Part shown: positions 7,007 through 17,200 of the stretch, piece after piece
Numbering within the stretch: position 1 is the stretch's first letter
Layout of the letters: every line of letters starts with the position of its first letter
Origin: Verrucomicrobiaceae bacterium
GTDB taxonomy: Bacteria > Verrucomicrobiota > Verrucomicrobiia > Verrucomicrobiales > Verrucomicrobiaceae
DNA: 36,290 bases
Assembly: GCA_027489965.1 (NCBI GenBank)
Contig: JAIXZA010000070.1
Coordinates: forward strand, 1-36,290
Direction of reading: 5' to 3'
Made by a program: the position numbers and the translations under genes
Notes under the pieces: model-generated
The model's database searches: none
The model's input: only the letters and a program-made list of their open reading frames with translations
What the model was told of the DNA's origin: nothing

Positions 7007-9409
7007 ATGCAAGTCTCCCTCAATTGGCTCCAAACTCACATCGATCTCAGCAGCTACACGACACCGCAGCTCTCGGATCTGCTCACTTTCGCGGGTATCG
7101 AAGTGGAAGGGATCGAGGTGAAAGGTCTAGCAACAGACAAAGTGATCGTCGCGCAGATTCAGTCCTTTGAGCAACATCCAAATGCAGACAAGCTCAGCGT
7201 TTGTCAGGTCGACGATGGCTCAGGCACGTTGCGCCAAATTGTCTGTGGGGCTAAAAACTTCAAGACGGGCGACAAGGTTCCCTTAGCGCTTCCGGGAGCC
7301 GCACTGCCTGGCGGCTTTGAGATTAAAGAAGGTAAGCTTCGCGGCATCGACTCCAATGGCATGATGTGCAGCGGCAAGGAACTTGGCATTGGCGAAGACA
7401 CCGGCGGGCTGTGGATTCTGGATGCCGATCTGCCGATCGGTAAACCGATCAATCAGATTGTCGAATCTGACACGCTGCTGGATCTGGAAATCACCCCGAA
7501 CCGTTCCGATCTACTGAGCCATCTTGGACTGGCGCGCGAGCTGGCAGCTTTGACCGGCTTGCCTTTGAAAGGTGTCCGTGATCACGTCAAAGCAAGCTCA
7601 ACCACCCGCACCGCCAAGGCGGATGAGGTTACTTTGGCTGCTACGGATGGCTGCCCCTATTATACCGCCCGAGTCATCAAAGGCGTCAAGGTCGGTCCAA
7701 GCCCTGCCTGGCTGAAATCACGTCTCGAAAGCATCGGCCTGCGCCCGATCAACAACATCGTGGACATCACGAACTACGTGATGATGGAGATGGGACAATC
7801 TCTGCATGCTTTTGACCTGGATAAACTCAGCGGCGGCATCGTCGTTCGTCGGGCTAATGAGGGCGAAAAAATCCTCGCTCTCGATGGCCAGGAATACGCT
7901 CTTCTCGCTGAAGATCTGATCATCGTCGATCACCAGCGTCCTCTAGCCATTGCTGGGGTCATGGGCGGTGAGGAAACGGGTGTCATCGAAGGCACTACCA
8001 ACATCCTTTTAGAGAGCGCTTACTTCACCCCATCTGGCGTGCGCCGCACCTCACGCCGCCTCAGCCTGCATTCGGATTCCAGCTATCGTTTTGAGCGTGG
8101 CATGGATCCAAAACAAGTGCAGGGCGGCTCCGATCTGGCGATCAAGCTCATTTTGGAAATTGCTGGAGGCGTCGCAGAACCAGAATTGCGTGTCGCGGGT
8201 GAAGCGCCCGCCTTAGTCAGCACCGTGGAATTGGATGAAGTGCGCACGCATCGCCTGTTAGGCATTCCAACGCTCACAACTGGCGATGCTCATGACATTT
8301 TAGAGAAGCTGGGGCTCATCAAACAATCAGCTAACGCCGAAAAAAGCCTTTGGACCATTCCGAGCTATCGTCTCGATTTGCATCGCAGCGTGGACCTCGT
8401 GGAAGAAGTCGCTCGCGTCATCGGTCTGGATCGTGTGCCGTCAAAATTCAACGCCACCTTTGCCTCAGGAGATGCGACGGATCGCCACTACGATCACGCC
8501 ATGCAACTTCGTCAAGCACTGGTGAATCGTGGCTACAATGAAGCTCAAACCTTGCGTTTGATCTCGACACCGCAGATCGAAGATGCTCTGGGCAATCCAC
8601 TGGCTCAAGCAGGAGCTGCCATGCTGAAAAATCCACTCAGCGAAGATCTCACCGCTCTGCGTCCGAGTCTGATCCCAGGCCTCCTCGCCAGCGCTGCGCT
8701 CAATATCCGCCAAGGTGCCTCACGTCTTCGTTTGTTCGAAGTGGGGCGCGTTTTCCTGAAGATGCCGAATGGGATGGTGCGGGAAGAAGAGCGGCTCGCC
8801 ATTCTCCTCAGTGGTCCGGTTTCACCCAGCTCATGGCATGGTCGTGTCACGGCAGCTGCGGATGTCTTTGATCTGCGCGGTGTCGTGGAGTCGCTTCCAG
8901 GTGTCTCTGCCTTAGAAACCAAAGCCCTCAAAGACAACGGCACCTTTCTGATGCATAGCGAACTCAAAATCGGCAATCGCGTGCTTGGTTGGATCGCCCA
9001 GGTGCATCCAGCCCGCGCGCGTCAGATCGATGCACGTCAGCCAGTCTATGTGGTTGAGCTTTTGCTCAGTGCTCTGCGTCAGGGCAGTACGGGTCCTGCT
9101 AAATTCACAGACCTTCCGCGCTTCCCCGGCATGACACGGGATGTGGCCTTTGAGCTGCCGGCAGATGTCTCTCACAGCAAAGTCAGCGCCTTTTTTGCCA
9201 GCATCAAAGAACCGCTGCTCATCAAGTCCGAACTGTTCGATGTCTTCACGGATCCCACAGGAACCAAGCTGCCCGTGGACCGCAAATCCACCGCCTGGAC
9301 TCTGACCTATCGGAACTCTGAAAAAACGCTCGAAACTGCCGAAGTCGAAGCCGCCCACGCCCGCATCCTTGCCGCTTTACAAAAGGCGCTGCCTGTCACG
9401 ATTCGGTGA
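7007..9409 (+). CDS. pheT: Phenylalanyl-tRNA synthetase beta subunit
   Basis: The 800-residue beta subunit carries tRNA recognition and editing. The sequence shows, in order, the EMAP/OB-type tRNA-binding domain (about 39-150, with HPNADKLSVCQVD and CGAKN), the B3/B4 editing region (about 215-385, with RPINNIVDITNYVM and GQSLHAFDLDKL), the B5 region, the catalytic-like core, and a C-terminal anticodon-binding FDX-ACB domain (about 705-800, starting LPRFPGMTRDVAFELP). Length is typical. The ATG at 7007 fits the family N-terminus MQVSLNWLQTHIDL. The element at 6455-6976 separates it from pheS. The stop is 2 bp from that of the convergent glycosidase gene, with no terminator between them. Confidence 0.97.
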   Translation: MQVSLNWLQTHIDLSSYTTPQLSDLLTFAGIEVEGIEVKGLATDKVIVAQIQSFEQHPNADKLSVCQVDDGSGTLRQIVCGAKNFKTGDKVPLALPGAALPGGFEIKEGKLRGIDSNGMMCSGKELGIGEDTGGLWILDADLPIGKPINQIVESDTLLDLEITPNRSDLLSHLGLARELAALTGLPLKGVRDHVKASSTTRTAKADEVTLAATDGCPYYTARVIKGVKVGPSPAWLKSRLESIGLRPINNIVDITNYVMMEMGQSLHAFDLDKLSGGIVVRRANEGEKILALDGQEYALLAEDLIIVDHQRPLAIAGVMGGEETGVIEGTTNILLESAYFTPSGVRRTSRRLSLHSDSSYRFERGMDPKQVQGGSDLAIKLILEIAGGVAEPELRVAGEAPALVSTVELDEVRTHRLLGIPTLTTGDAHDILEKLGLIKQSANAEKSLWTIPSYRLDLHRSVDLVEEVARVIGLDRVPSKFNATFASGDATDRHYDHAMQLRQALVNRGYNEAQTLRLISTPQIEDALGNPLAQAGAAMLKNPLSEDLTALRPSLIPGLLASAALNIRQGASRLRLFEVGRVFLKMPNGMVREEERLAILLSGPVSPSSWHGRVTAAADVFDLRGVVESLPGVSALETKALKDNGTFLMHSELKIGNRVLGWIAQVHPARARQIDARQPVYVVELLLSALRQGSTGPAKFTDLPRFPGMTRDVAFELPADVSHSKVSAFFASIKEPLLIKSELFDVFTDPTGTKLPVDRKSTAWTLTYRNSEKTLETAEVEAAHARILAALQKALPVTIR

Positions 9410-9411
9410 CC

Positions 9412-10284
9412 TCACCTCGGCACCACAGCCAAGTAATTTCTCACGGTACTCCAACCTGCGTCATTAAGCTCGCTGCCGTCGCTGCGGCGGGCATAGATGG
9501 CCGTGCTGCGGCCACCATCCAGATTGAGCGCACGATCAATGCGAGGCCCAGGAATGAGGCCAGGAGTGGCTAAAAGATCCGACAGTTCTCTGAGCGTCGT
9601 GTATCGGGCCACGCCGATGAACCATTGGTGAGCCCCATCCGTAGCCACGAAAGTACGCGCCGATGTCTTCGTGTGATTAAGCCCCGCAATGGGTTCTCCG
9701 CCATCAACGAGACGCGGTCCACATTGAATGAGGTCGGTGATGCCGGAGTCTCCCTCATACTCGCTATTCCAGACCAGATGAGGTGATTGGCCCGATACCT
9801 GAATCATACCTGAAACAAGGGAGGTGTGGGCCAGTCTACCCAGCTTTTGTCCATCGGCCACAAGATGCCCCAGTGGCGAAAAATCGGGATGGAAATAGCC
9901 ACCATTGACTCCAGCGATGGCACCCGCATGGACCATGAGTCCACGCATAGCGCTGCTGCCTGCATGGGGATGAGGCTGATCAAGCACACGTAGCGTACAC
10001 AATCTTGCGTCAAAGCCAATGATGCTGACTTCCACATCGCCAGCATCTAGACTGGTAAAACGCATCTCATGCAGCACTGCGCCACTGGCTAGGGGCTGAG
10101 ATCGGTCACTGCTCAAGCGCCATGGAATGGTAATGAAAGTGGTGCCTGAGCCAGCCTTTGTAGGCTTCAATGGCTGTTGAAAGCCAGACGATGGCGCCGT
10201 CACAGGTGCGACTGGCAGCAGCGGTTGCTGCACACAGGCCACCAACATAAGCGCGGACACAATCGCAGCCAAACGACGCATCAT
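9412..10284 (-). CDS. Phosphodiester glycosidase (NAGPA-like) lipoprotein
   Basis: A 290-residue protein with a lipoprotein signal MMRRLAAIVSALMLVAC; the lipobox is LVAC with Cys17. The rest matches the NAGPA/phosphodiester glycosidase domain: GVNGGYF, a QCGPRLV segment, ARTFVA, and LNLDGGRSTA near the end. These are the conserved blocks of that fold. In bacteria such enzymes are thought to remove sugars linked by phosphodiesters or modify exopolysaccharides; the actual substrate is unknown. The frame extends to an ATG at 10317 that would overlap rdgB by 28 bp. I prefer 10284, 5 bp after the rdgB stop, because it starts directly with the signal peptide. It probably forms an operon with rdgB. 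Confidence 0.88.
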   Translation of the reverse strand: MMRRLAAIVSALMLVACVQQPLLPVAPVTAPSSGFQQPLKPTKAGSGTTFITIPWRLSSDRSQPLASGAVLHEMRFTSLDAGDVEVSIIGFDARLCTLRVLDQPHPHAGSSAMRGLMVHAGAIAGVNGGYFHPDFSPLGHLVADGQKLGRLAHTSLVSGMIQVSGQSPHLVWNSEYEGDSGITDLIQCGPRLVDGGEPIAGLNHTKTSARTFVATDGAHQWFIGVARYTTLRELSDLLATPGLIPGPRIDRALNLDGGRSTAIYARRSDGSELNDAGWSTVRNYLAVVPR

Positions 10285-10289
10285 GGAAG

Positions 10290-10898
10290 TTAGGCTTGGA
10301 TGTTTTCTGCCAGCCAAGTTTGCATTTCAGCCATGGCTCTAGCGCGATGACTCAGGCTGTTTTTCACCTCGGGAGAAAGCACCCCAAACGTGTCCTGATA
10401 GCCCACAGGCTGAAACAGAGCATCATAGCCAAAGCCACCCTCACCTTGTTCTTCCAATCTCAGATGACCTTCCACAGCACCATGAGTGACATGCAGCACC
10501 TGTTCATCTTTAACCAAAGCTAGACAGCAGCGGAAACGCCCCGTGAAACCAGTGCTATTAGGCTGCTCCAGCGCACCCAGTGCCGCTTTGAGCTTTTGCC
10601 GATTGTCCGCATCCGTTGCCCCCTCCCCCGCATAACGGGCAGACCAGACGCCAGGCGCGCCATTGAGAGCATCCACTTCGAGTCCCGAATCATCAGCCAA
10701 AACGAGCAGGCCAGCTAGCGCAGCACTAGCCCCCTGAGCTTTGAGGATCGCATTGGCCTCAAAAGTCGTCCCCGTTTCCTCTGGCAAAGTGACTCCAGGG
10801 TAGGCGCGCAAACTATGTACCTGCCAGCCCTCTCCCAGCATGGCAGCGATCTCTTGAGTCTTATGGGCATTGGAAGTGGCGACGAGAAGTTCAGACAT
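10290..10898 (-). CDS. rdgB: XTP/dITP diphosphatase (non-canonical purine NTP pyrophosphatase)
   Basis: A 202-residue HAM1/RdgB family enzyme that hydrolyses dITP, XTP and ITP to monophosphates, keeping deaminated purines out of DNA and RNA. It begins LLVATSNAHKTQEI, the family's nucleotide-binding start. It has VLADDSGLEVDALNGAPGV at about 66-84 with the catalytic Asp pair (69-70), GGFGYDALF at about 153-161 and SHRARA near the end. Length is typical. An AGGG motif lies a few bases before the ATG, one of few SD-like sites in the window. It is the first gene of a likely two-gene operon with the glycosidase lipoprotein. Confidence 0.96.
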   Translation of the reverse strand: MSELLVATSNAHKTQEIAAMLGEGWQVHSLRAYPGVTLPEETGTTFEANAILKAQGASAALAGLLVLADDSGLEVDALNGAPGVWSARYAGEGATDADNRQKLKAALGALEQPNSTGFTGRFRCCLALVKDEQVLHVTHGAVEGHLRLEEQGEGGFGYDALFQPVGYQDTFGVLSPEVKNSLSHRARAMAEMQTWLAENIQA

Positions 10899-11325
10899 GG
10901 TAACCCTAGAGAAAAGCAGGCACCGCTAGGGCTCAAATCCAATTCTCACCTTTCTCAAGACATCTCCGCCAAGCATGATGGAAGTCTCAGTTCATGCGAT
11001 CAACTGACTTCAAGCCAAAAGTTTCACAAAGGCCTTACAACTCATTTACCGAGAGCTGACACATCCTTCTCAGAAAGTGCAATGTTGTTCGCAGGTGAGG
11101 GAATCACAGTTCCCATCCAAACATTTCAAATAGTGGGTTGTTCTTCTGGCTGTTGGCATCCTTCGAAAACTTCAGGGCGGACCGAGTGGTCCGCCCTGCT
11201 TGTTTGGCTGCGCGATGAGGTTCGCTCCTTCCTCATCCATGAAGGCGCCTGACCGAATCCACTTTTCTGACCAGACGAGGCATTGCACCTTGGCTCGAAC
11301 GTCGTATAAAAGGCATCCCCCTGAC
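10899..11325. other. 427-bp divergent spacer between rdgB and thiH
   Basis: No supported gene. It should hold the promoters of rdgB (minus) and thiH (plus). The only strong structure is the perfect hairpin at 11174-11197. I looked for the CTGAGA and ACCTGAT-type elements of a thiamine-pyrophosphate riboswitch and did not see them. Confidence 0.7.
11174..11197. terminator. Perfect 10-bp GC-rich hairpin upstream of thiH
   Basis: AGGGCGGACC, loop GAGT, then GGTCCGCCCT. On the plus strand it is followed by GCTTGTTTGG, a poor T-tract; on the minus strand by GAAGTTTTCG. It is 128 bp before the thiH ATG. It could be a weak terminator or attenuator in the thiH leader, or a protein-binding palindrome. 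The direction is uncertain. Confidence 0.5.
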
Positions 11326-12456
11326 ATGCCTTCTGACTTTTTGCCCATTCTTGATGCTCTGCCCGAGCGTAAATCGCCGCTAATGGAGCGGTTTTGGTCG
11401 CTGCTGGAGGTCAAGTCACCCTCACAACTCGAAGCCATGGCGCGTGAAGCGCGGGCAATCACCAGACGGAATTTCGGCCGGACGATGCGCATGTTTGCGC
11501 CGCTGTATGTGTCGAATGAATGCGTCAACAACTGCTCTTACTGCGGTTTCTCACGGGACAATGCCTCCATCATGCGAGTGACGCTGACCATCGAGCAAGT
11601 CGTCAAGGAAGCGCAGCATCTGGTAGCGCAGGGCTTTCGAAACATCCTGCTGGTGGCGGGCGAGCATCCAAAGTTCGTCAGTGATGGCTATCTGGAGGAG
11701 TGCATCCGAGCAATCCGGGAGTTTGTGCCGACCATCGGGATCGAAGTGGGACCAATGGAAGCACCGGAGTATGAACTGATGGTGAAAGCGGGCAGCGAGG
11801 GCCTGGTGGTCTATCAGGAGACCTATGATCGGGCGATTTATGCAGACATGCATACCGCTGGACCCAAAAAAGATTTTGAATGGCGCATGGCTTGCCCAGA
11901 GCGCGGCTATGAAGGTGGTTTCCGCCGGATTGGTATTGGCGCTTTGTTTGGTCTGAGTGATTGGCGACTTGAGGCCCTGCGTCTGGCAGCGCATCTGGAG
12001 CATCTGTATAAACACTGCTGGAAAGCTAGCTTTACCGTAGCCTTCCCACGACTCCGGCCTGCGGCGGGAGGTTTTGCACCAATGACCGGTTTTCCTGACT
12101 GGGCGCTGGTGCAGACGATTGCCGCCTTTCGAATTGTTTTCCCCGAAGTAGGCATCGTCCTGAGCACGCGCGAGCCTGCACCACTGCGGGATGCGCTGGC
12201 ACCGCTAGGCATCACAGTCATGAGCGCCGGCAGTCACACGGAACCCGGTGGCTACACTGGAGCCGGCAGCGAAGATTTGCATCAGACGGTCAAAGGTCGC
12301 CGCGTGGAACTCACAACGAAGGACGAGTCAGCCAAGGCTGAAGGGCAATTCGGCATTGCTGATGAGCGATCACCAGCGGAGGTAGCCGCGATGCTCAAAG
12401 CTCAAGGACTCGACGCCGTGTGGAAAGACTGGGACCCAGCGATTCTGGCAGCCTGA
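11326..12456 (+). CDS. thiH: 2-iminoacetate synthase ThiH (radical SAM)
   Basis: Cleaves tyrosine with S-adenosylmethionine to make 2-iminoacetate (dehydroglycine) for the thiazole ring of thiamine. The 376-residue product has the radical SAM cluster CVNNCSYC (Cys66, Cys70, Cys73, CX3CX2C) followed by GF. Later blocks such as VYQETYDRA, GPKKDFEWR, RRIGIGALFGL and SFPRLRPA-like AFPRLRPAAG are typical ThiH. The frame runs upstream to 11200, but only from the ATG at 11326 does it look like the family. thiG, thiS and thiF are not in the window, so the gene is isolated here. Its stop is 1 bp from that of the convergent EEP gene. Confidence 0.95.
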   Translation: MPSDFLPILDALPERKSPLMERFWSLLEVKSPSQLEAMAREARAITRRNFGRTMRMFAPLYVSNECVNNCSYCGFSRDNASIMRVTLTIEQVVKEAQHLVAQGFRNILLVAGEHPKFVSDGYLEECIRAIREFVPTIGIEVGPMEAPEYELMVKAGSEGLVVYQETYDRAIYADMHTAGPKKDFEWRMACPERGYEGGFRRIGIGALFGLSDWRLEALRLAAHLEHLYKHCWKASFTVAFPRLRPAAGGFAPMTGFPDWALVQTIAAFRIVFPEVGIVLSTREPAPLRDALAPLGITVMSAGSHTEPGGYTGAGSEDLHQTVKGRRVELTTKDESAKAEGQFGIADERSPAEVAAMLKAQGLDAVWKDWDPAILAA

Positions 12457-12457
12457 T

Positions 12458-13414
12458 TCATCGGGCCCATCCAAGATCAATGATTTGAGCACGGTGATCG
12501 GAGCCGACATCAGGGCCGATTTGGCGTTCGCTGATGAGCAGCGATTTCGTGCTTAGGGCATGATCAATCGGGATCGCGAAGGGCGAATTGAGCCGCCAAG
12601 TAGGCTGCCAAGCGTTGGCGGCCAGTCGTAAGCCACTGCTGCGAGTCAGGCTCGACATGGCATGAGACCAGGGGCTGGTATTGAGATCACCGATGACGAG
12701 CATGGGTTCCTGAATGGTGGAGACCCAATCATGGATGGCGGAAAGTTGCTGATCACGACTGGCAGCATAGAGGTTGCTGATCGGCGGCAGCGGATGGGTG
12801 CCGAGGAGTCGAAATTCGCGGCCAGCGTGCTTGATCAGAACCTGCATGGAGGGCACGGAGGATTTTAATTCATCCGTCAGAAGCATGATCTCCTGCAAAG
12901 GTAGCCTGCTATACAGTGCGAGGCCGAAATTGTCCTGCCGACTGTTTTCCCAGCGGTGAGGATGGGTATTCTGTAAAGGTTTCAGAGCGCTGATCCAGAC
13001 GTCATCCACTTCCATGAGGAAAATGACATCGGCATTGGTTGAATTGAGGAAGTCGATCACCGCATCATGGTCTTCATTGGAAGTCAGCACATTTAGACTC
13101 ACCACCCGCAGCTTAAAATCAGCGACTGGAGTGCTCGCGCGGCCGGAGTTGGGCTGACCGATGAGCCAAGCATTCAGCATGAGTGTGGTCAGGCCGGCGA
13201 GCTTGACCAAGGTTCGTTTTCTCCAAAAAGCCCAGGCTACAGCGAGGACGCACACGAGCAGATACTGCCAACGAAAATGACTGAAAAGATCCAGCACCCA
13301 ATGCCAGCGCCCGAGCAGACCAAGCCATGAACCGATGAGAGATAGAAGAAAGATGACATCGATCATGCCCTCCAGACGGACGCTGCGTGAAATAAAGGCG
13401 GGACTTTGAGACAT
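12458..13414 (-). CDS. Membrane-anchored endonuclease/exonuclease/phosphatase family protein
   Basis: A 318-residue protein. The first 90 residues contain about three hydrophobic helices (around 17-36, 49-65 and 70-87). The rest is an EEP-fold domain: VVSLNVL near 104, a metal-binding Glu in LMEVD, GTHPLPP, GDLNTSPWS, IDHAL and the final GSDHRAQ. This set (N, E, H, D-x-N, D-H, S-D-H) is the complete catalytic signature of the fold. Such membrane-anchored proteins are common in bacteria and their substrate, whether DNA, phosphoinositide-like lipid or another phosphodiester, is not known. The active domain should face the periplasm or the cytoplasm depending on helix number; this cannot be settled here. 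Confidence 0.88.
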   Translation of the reverse strand: MSQSPAFISRSVRLEGMIDVIFLLSLIGSWLGLLGRWHWVLDLFSHFRWQYLLVCVLAVAWAFWRKRTLVKLAGLTTLMLNAWLIGQPNSGRASTPVADFKLRVVSLNVLTSNEDHDAVIDFLNSTNADVIFLMEVDDVWISALKPLQNTHPHRWENSRQDNFGLALYSRLPLQEIMLLTDELKSSVPSMQVLIKHAGREFRLLGTHPLPPISNLYAASRDQQLSAIHDWVSTIQEPMLVIGDLNTSPWSHAMSSLTRSSGLRLAANAWQPTWRLNSPFAIPIDHALSTKSLLISERQIGPDVGSDHRAQIIDLGWAR

Positions 13415-13505
13415 GAGGAAAAGGTTGACCTAGACTAACAGCGGAGCGTTCGATTCACCATCAAAGAACTGGGCATCAGGGCTCAATCGATTTAAACTTA
13501 AAGCC

Positions 13506-13970
13506 ATGTCACTTAACGATCCTCGCATTGAAGTCAGCATCGGCACCCAGCGCTTAAAGCTCTGGGATGGGCAAAGACTGGTGATGGATGTCCCCTGCTC
13601 GACCTCGAAATTTGGCCTGGGCACACAGCCTGGGAGCAACAAGACACCCCTGGGCAGTTTTCAAGTGCAGGAGAAGCATGGCGCAGATGCCGCTAGCGGC
13701 ACCATTTTTAAATCCAGACAACCCGTGGGCCAATGGCTGCCCGGGATGGAAACGCAGAGTGATCTGGTGCTAACACGCATCCTCTGGCTGGGCGGCACCC
13801 AGCCGCACAATGCCAATACCTTTGAGCGCTACATCTACATCCACGGCACCAACGACGAAGCCCGCATCGGTCGAGCCATGAGCCATGGCTGCGTCCGCCT
13901 GAGAAATGCCGATGTGATCCAACTCTTTGAGCTAGTGCCACTTGGAACGGCGGTTTGGATTTCTGAGTGA
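13506..13970 (+). CDS. L,D-transpeptidase (YkuD) family protein without signal peptide
   Basis: A 154-residue YkuD-domain protein. The active-site segment is [20 protein letters not shown], with His113 and the S-HGC-R motif (Cys129 nucleophile, Arg131). YkuD enzymes form 3-3 cross-links in peptidoglycan or attach proteins to it. No signal peptide or membrane helix is visible from the ATG at 13506, and the sequence starts directly with the domain ([16 protein letters not shown]). It is either exported by another route or translated from a different start. It is divergent from the EEP gene and followed directly by the first 95-bp repeat. Confidence 0.88.
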   Translation: MSLNDPRIEVSIGTQRLKLWDGQRLVMDVPCSTSKFGLGTQPGSNKTPLGSFQVQEKHGADAASGTIFKSRQPVGQWLPGMETQSDLVLTRILWLGGTQPHNANTFERYIYIHGTNDEARIGRAMSHGCVRLRNADVIQLFELVPLGTAVWISE

Positions 13971-13971
13971 G

Positions 13972-14066
13972 GAAACCGCATTCCGCCTTTGCACCTGAGC
14001 CCGACGCCGACATGGTGAGCAGCTCATGATGAGCATCCCCGATTCCGCTGAAAGCAGCTGCGGTGG
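13972..14066. repeat. 95-bp direct repeat, copy 1
   Basis: It starts 2 bp after the L,D-transpeptidase stop and is 82/95 identical, without gaps, to 18132-18226. The two copies bracket the kinase gene in the same orientation. It contains the small palindrome GCTCATGATGAGC. In the plus-strand frame matching the dinG start it would read MMSIPDSAESSCGG before soon reaching a stop. Confidence 0.88.
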
Positions 14067-14241
14067 AACAGAGGTAAAGAACCATTATTTATCGGATTAT
14101 TGATGCCGCTTGCATGGGAATCCACTCGATGTTCATGGTTGGCCATATGAATGGATGACGACTGAGGCAAAAAAAGGACAAAATGATTCGTTTGATGAGT
14201 CTTGAAGACCATCAACAGGCCTAACTTTTGATTCTAAATCC

Positions 14242-17200
14242 ATGGCAGAATGCACCATTTGTCACACATCTCTAGAACAGCGCGGAGAGCTGAGCAATTG
14301 CCCTACTTGCTCTTCGCCTGTGCACCCAAGAGGGGACGATGACAAACCGTCTGTTTCGAAAATGGAAGAGGAGACTCTGATCATGACGGCACCAAGAATT
14401 GACTCAATGCCAGAAGTTGAGCAGTATTTGATGGTAGAAAAGCTCGGGGAGGGAGGCTTTGCTAATGTGTATCGTGCTCAGCAATTGGAACCCGTGCGGC
14501 GTGAGGTTGCTGTGAAAGTATTGAAGTCGAATGTCGCTACCTCTCATGTGTTGGCGAGATTTAAAGCAGAGAGGCAGACCTTGGCACGCATGGAACATCC
14601 GGGGATTGCGCGGTTTTGGGATTCGGGTGTGACAAAATTAGGTCAACCGTTCTTCGCTATGGAGTTAGTGCGTGGAGAGCCTGTAACCACTTACTGCGAA
14701 CGATACAAACTTGACTTGAAAGAGCGATTAGAAGTTTTCATGGCGATCTGCCATGCTGTGCAGCACGCTCATGAAAAAGGTGTACTGCATCGTGACTTGA
14801 AGCCGTCCAATATTTTAGTGGCCAGCAGTGGCGCTGAGCGGGTGGTGAAGATCATTGATTTTGGCATCGCAAAGGCGCTGGAAAAGACGCCGGAGACAGA
14901 AGAAGAAGGACTGGTGACCTCCCTCCACCAGGCGGTAGGTACACCTGGATACATGAGTCCAGAACAGAGCGCCTGGGGAGCTCATCATGTTGATGCCAGA
15001 TCGGATCTTTATGCTCTGGGTGTGGTTCTCTACGAACTGATCACAGGCTCCACGCCCTTGCAAATTGACCGCCGCGCCAATGTGGAGGCAAAGCACCGAC
15101 TTCATGCTGAACACATCACTGTTCCGTCACTGTTACCGCATTGCCTATTGGCAACCAAAACAGAGAAGCGGGACATCGATGCCATCGTGATGAAGGCTCT
15201 CGACGTGGATTCGACACTTCGCTATGCCAGTGTGGCAGCTTTTGCAGATGATGTGCAGCGGCACTTGCGTGATGAGCCTGTTTTGGCCTGCGTGCGCTCA
15301 TGGACTTATGTGATGGAGAAGTTCACCCGTCGACATCTGCCCTTTGTCGCGAGCGCCGCCGTGGCGCTATTGGCCATTATTGTTGGCTTTACGGTAAGCA
15401 CAATTTTGTACTTCGAGGAACAAAAAGCCCGAACTCATGCAGAGGAAACCCAAAAGATGGTAGAGGCTCGTGAATTGGAGCTGCGACATACCCTCAGCCG
15501 CAGTGACTTTGCCGCGGCCCAGCAATTTAAAAACGCTGGCGAGGCCCAGAGTGCGGTGGCCTGTCTGACTCGGGCTTTGCGACAGGACCCAGAGTTTAAA
15601 GCTGCTGCAGCAGATCTGCAGATGATGCTGATACAGGATGATACTCCACAACCCGTCGAAAAGGTCATTTTAGCCGACCCAGCTTGGGGTGACGTGGTAG
15701 AAAGCCTAGGAGCTGTGTCGGATGGGGGGCATGTCCTCGCATCTGTTTTTAATGATCAAAAAAATAAGCATCAGCATCTTATTTTATTTCGGCATCAGAA
15801 GGGCGAATGGCAGCGGCGAGAGATCCCACTTTCATCACGAGTCACGGCCATAGCTCTGGCTGCGAGTGGAAACCTTTTAGCGGTAGCTGAAGCTGGGCCA
15901 AGCGTGTGTTTATACCGATCAGAGGACCCATCTTTTGAGAGGAAATGGTCACCCCCATCCTCGGTGACCGCTCTCGTGACATCCACATCGATAGAAATGA
16001 CGCTTATAGGTTGTGCAGATGGCTCTGTGTGGAGTCTGAGTAGCATTGCCAATGCGCCTGCACAGAGACTTGGTTCTGTGATTGGCGAAGTCACAGCCCT
16101 GCAAATGGGAACCAAAGATAGCTTCGTGATCGCAGCAGGCAAAACTGGGGAGGTCCGTCAAATGAGTGTTTTGCCTGAAGGTGAAAGCTCATTATTGTTG
16201 AAGTTACCTAATGAGATCACAGCGCTGAGTACGACGGCAAGTTCCCTGATTATTGCTGCAGGAGATGCGCTAGGGAATGTGGCCTGCTGCAATAGCAAGG
16301 GAGAATCGCTTATGCCGGTGACACGTCTGCATGAAAGCGGTGTTACTGCACTCTCACTCGGCGGCGTGCAGAATCAGACGATGCTACTCTCGGCAGGTGG
16401 AGCGAGAGATCTACGGGTGCGTTGGACTGAGGTGAAATCAGGGGTTCAAATCAACGTGCCAGTCGAGTCATCAGGAATGGTGAAGCGCCTAGTGATGACA
16501 CACAGCAATGATTCTGCCGTCATCGTCAATGCAGATGCGTCGGTACGTATGTGGCGAAAGACTGGGGATGGGGCGTTAACAGTCAGGAAGCCTCAACGAA
16601 CCAGGTTTATTGCTATGAGCTCACAGGGCAATTGTATCGCCGTACGACAAGAATTCGGCAATTCACTGGAAGTGTTACTTATACCGCAAGATACCCTTTT
16701 CGGTACAGTTGTCGGGCTTGATAAGGTGTCGCCTCTGCAAGGACTCAAAGACCGTGCCTTTTTATCCTTTTCTAATAATGGGAAAAGTCTGCTGGAGACT
16801 CATGAGTATGGCGTGGCAAATCTCTGGGATGCAGAAAAGGCAAGCTTACTCGGTAGCGTCCAGTGGTCACAACCAGCACTTGCCGTGGTGCCATTAGGGG
16901 ACGGCAAATTTCATGTGGCACTGGCGGATGGCTCATTGATTGAGATTATGAAGGATGGCAGCAATCCCGTAGTTCGGGTGCCAGCAGCTCCTGAGGTGCC
17001 TTGGACGCTTGCTGCTATTTCGCCCGATGGACAGGCGGCGATCTGGGCTACAGCCTCTCCAGATTTACAACAGACGTGTCAGGCGCGTGTTTGGTGGGCA
17101 GGTGATGCTTCCCCGCATGAGATGAAGGCTGAGCGTCTTTCCTGCGTTGCTATCCATGCTGGTAAACGTTCGATTGCCTTCGGTTTGGGAAACGGACATG

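Noticed and set aside
10899..11325. Thiamine-pyrophosphate riboswitch upstream of thiH
   Set aside because: The conserved CTGAGA and ACCTGAT-type blocks are not present; only a simple perfect hairpin is seen.
13708..14085. Minus-strand ORF across the L,D-transpeptidase end and repeat copy 1
   Set aside because: It is antisense to a clear enzyme gene. Its similarity to a minus-strand ORF at dinG comes only from the shared 95-bp repeat.
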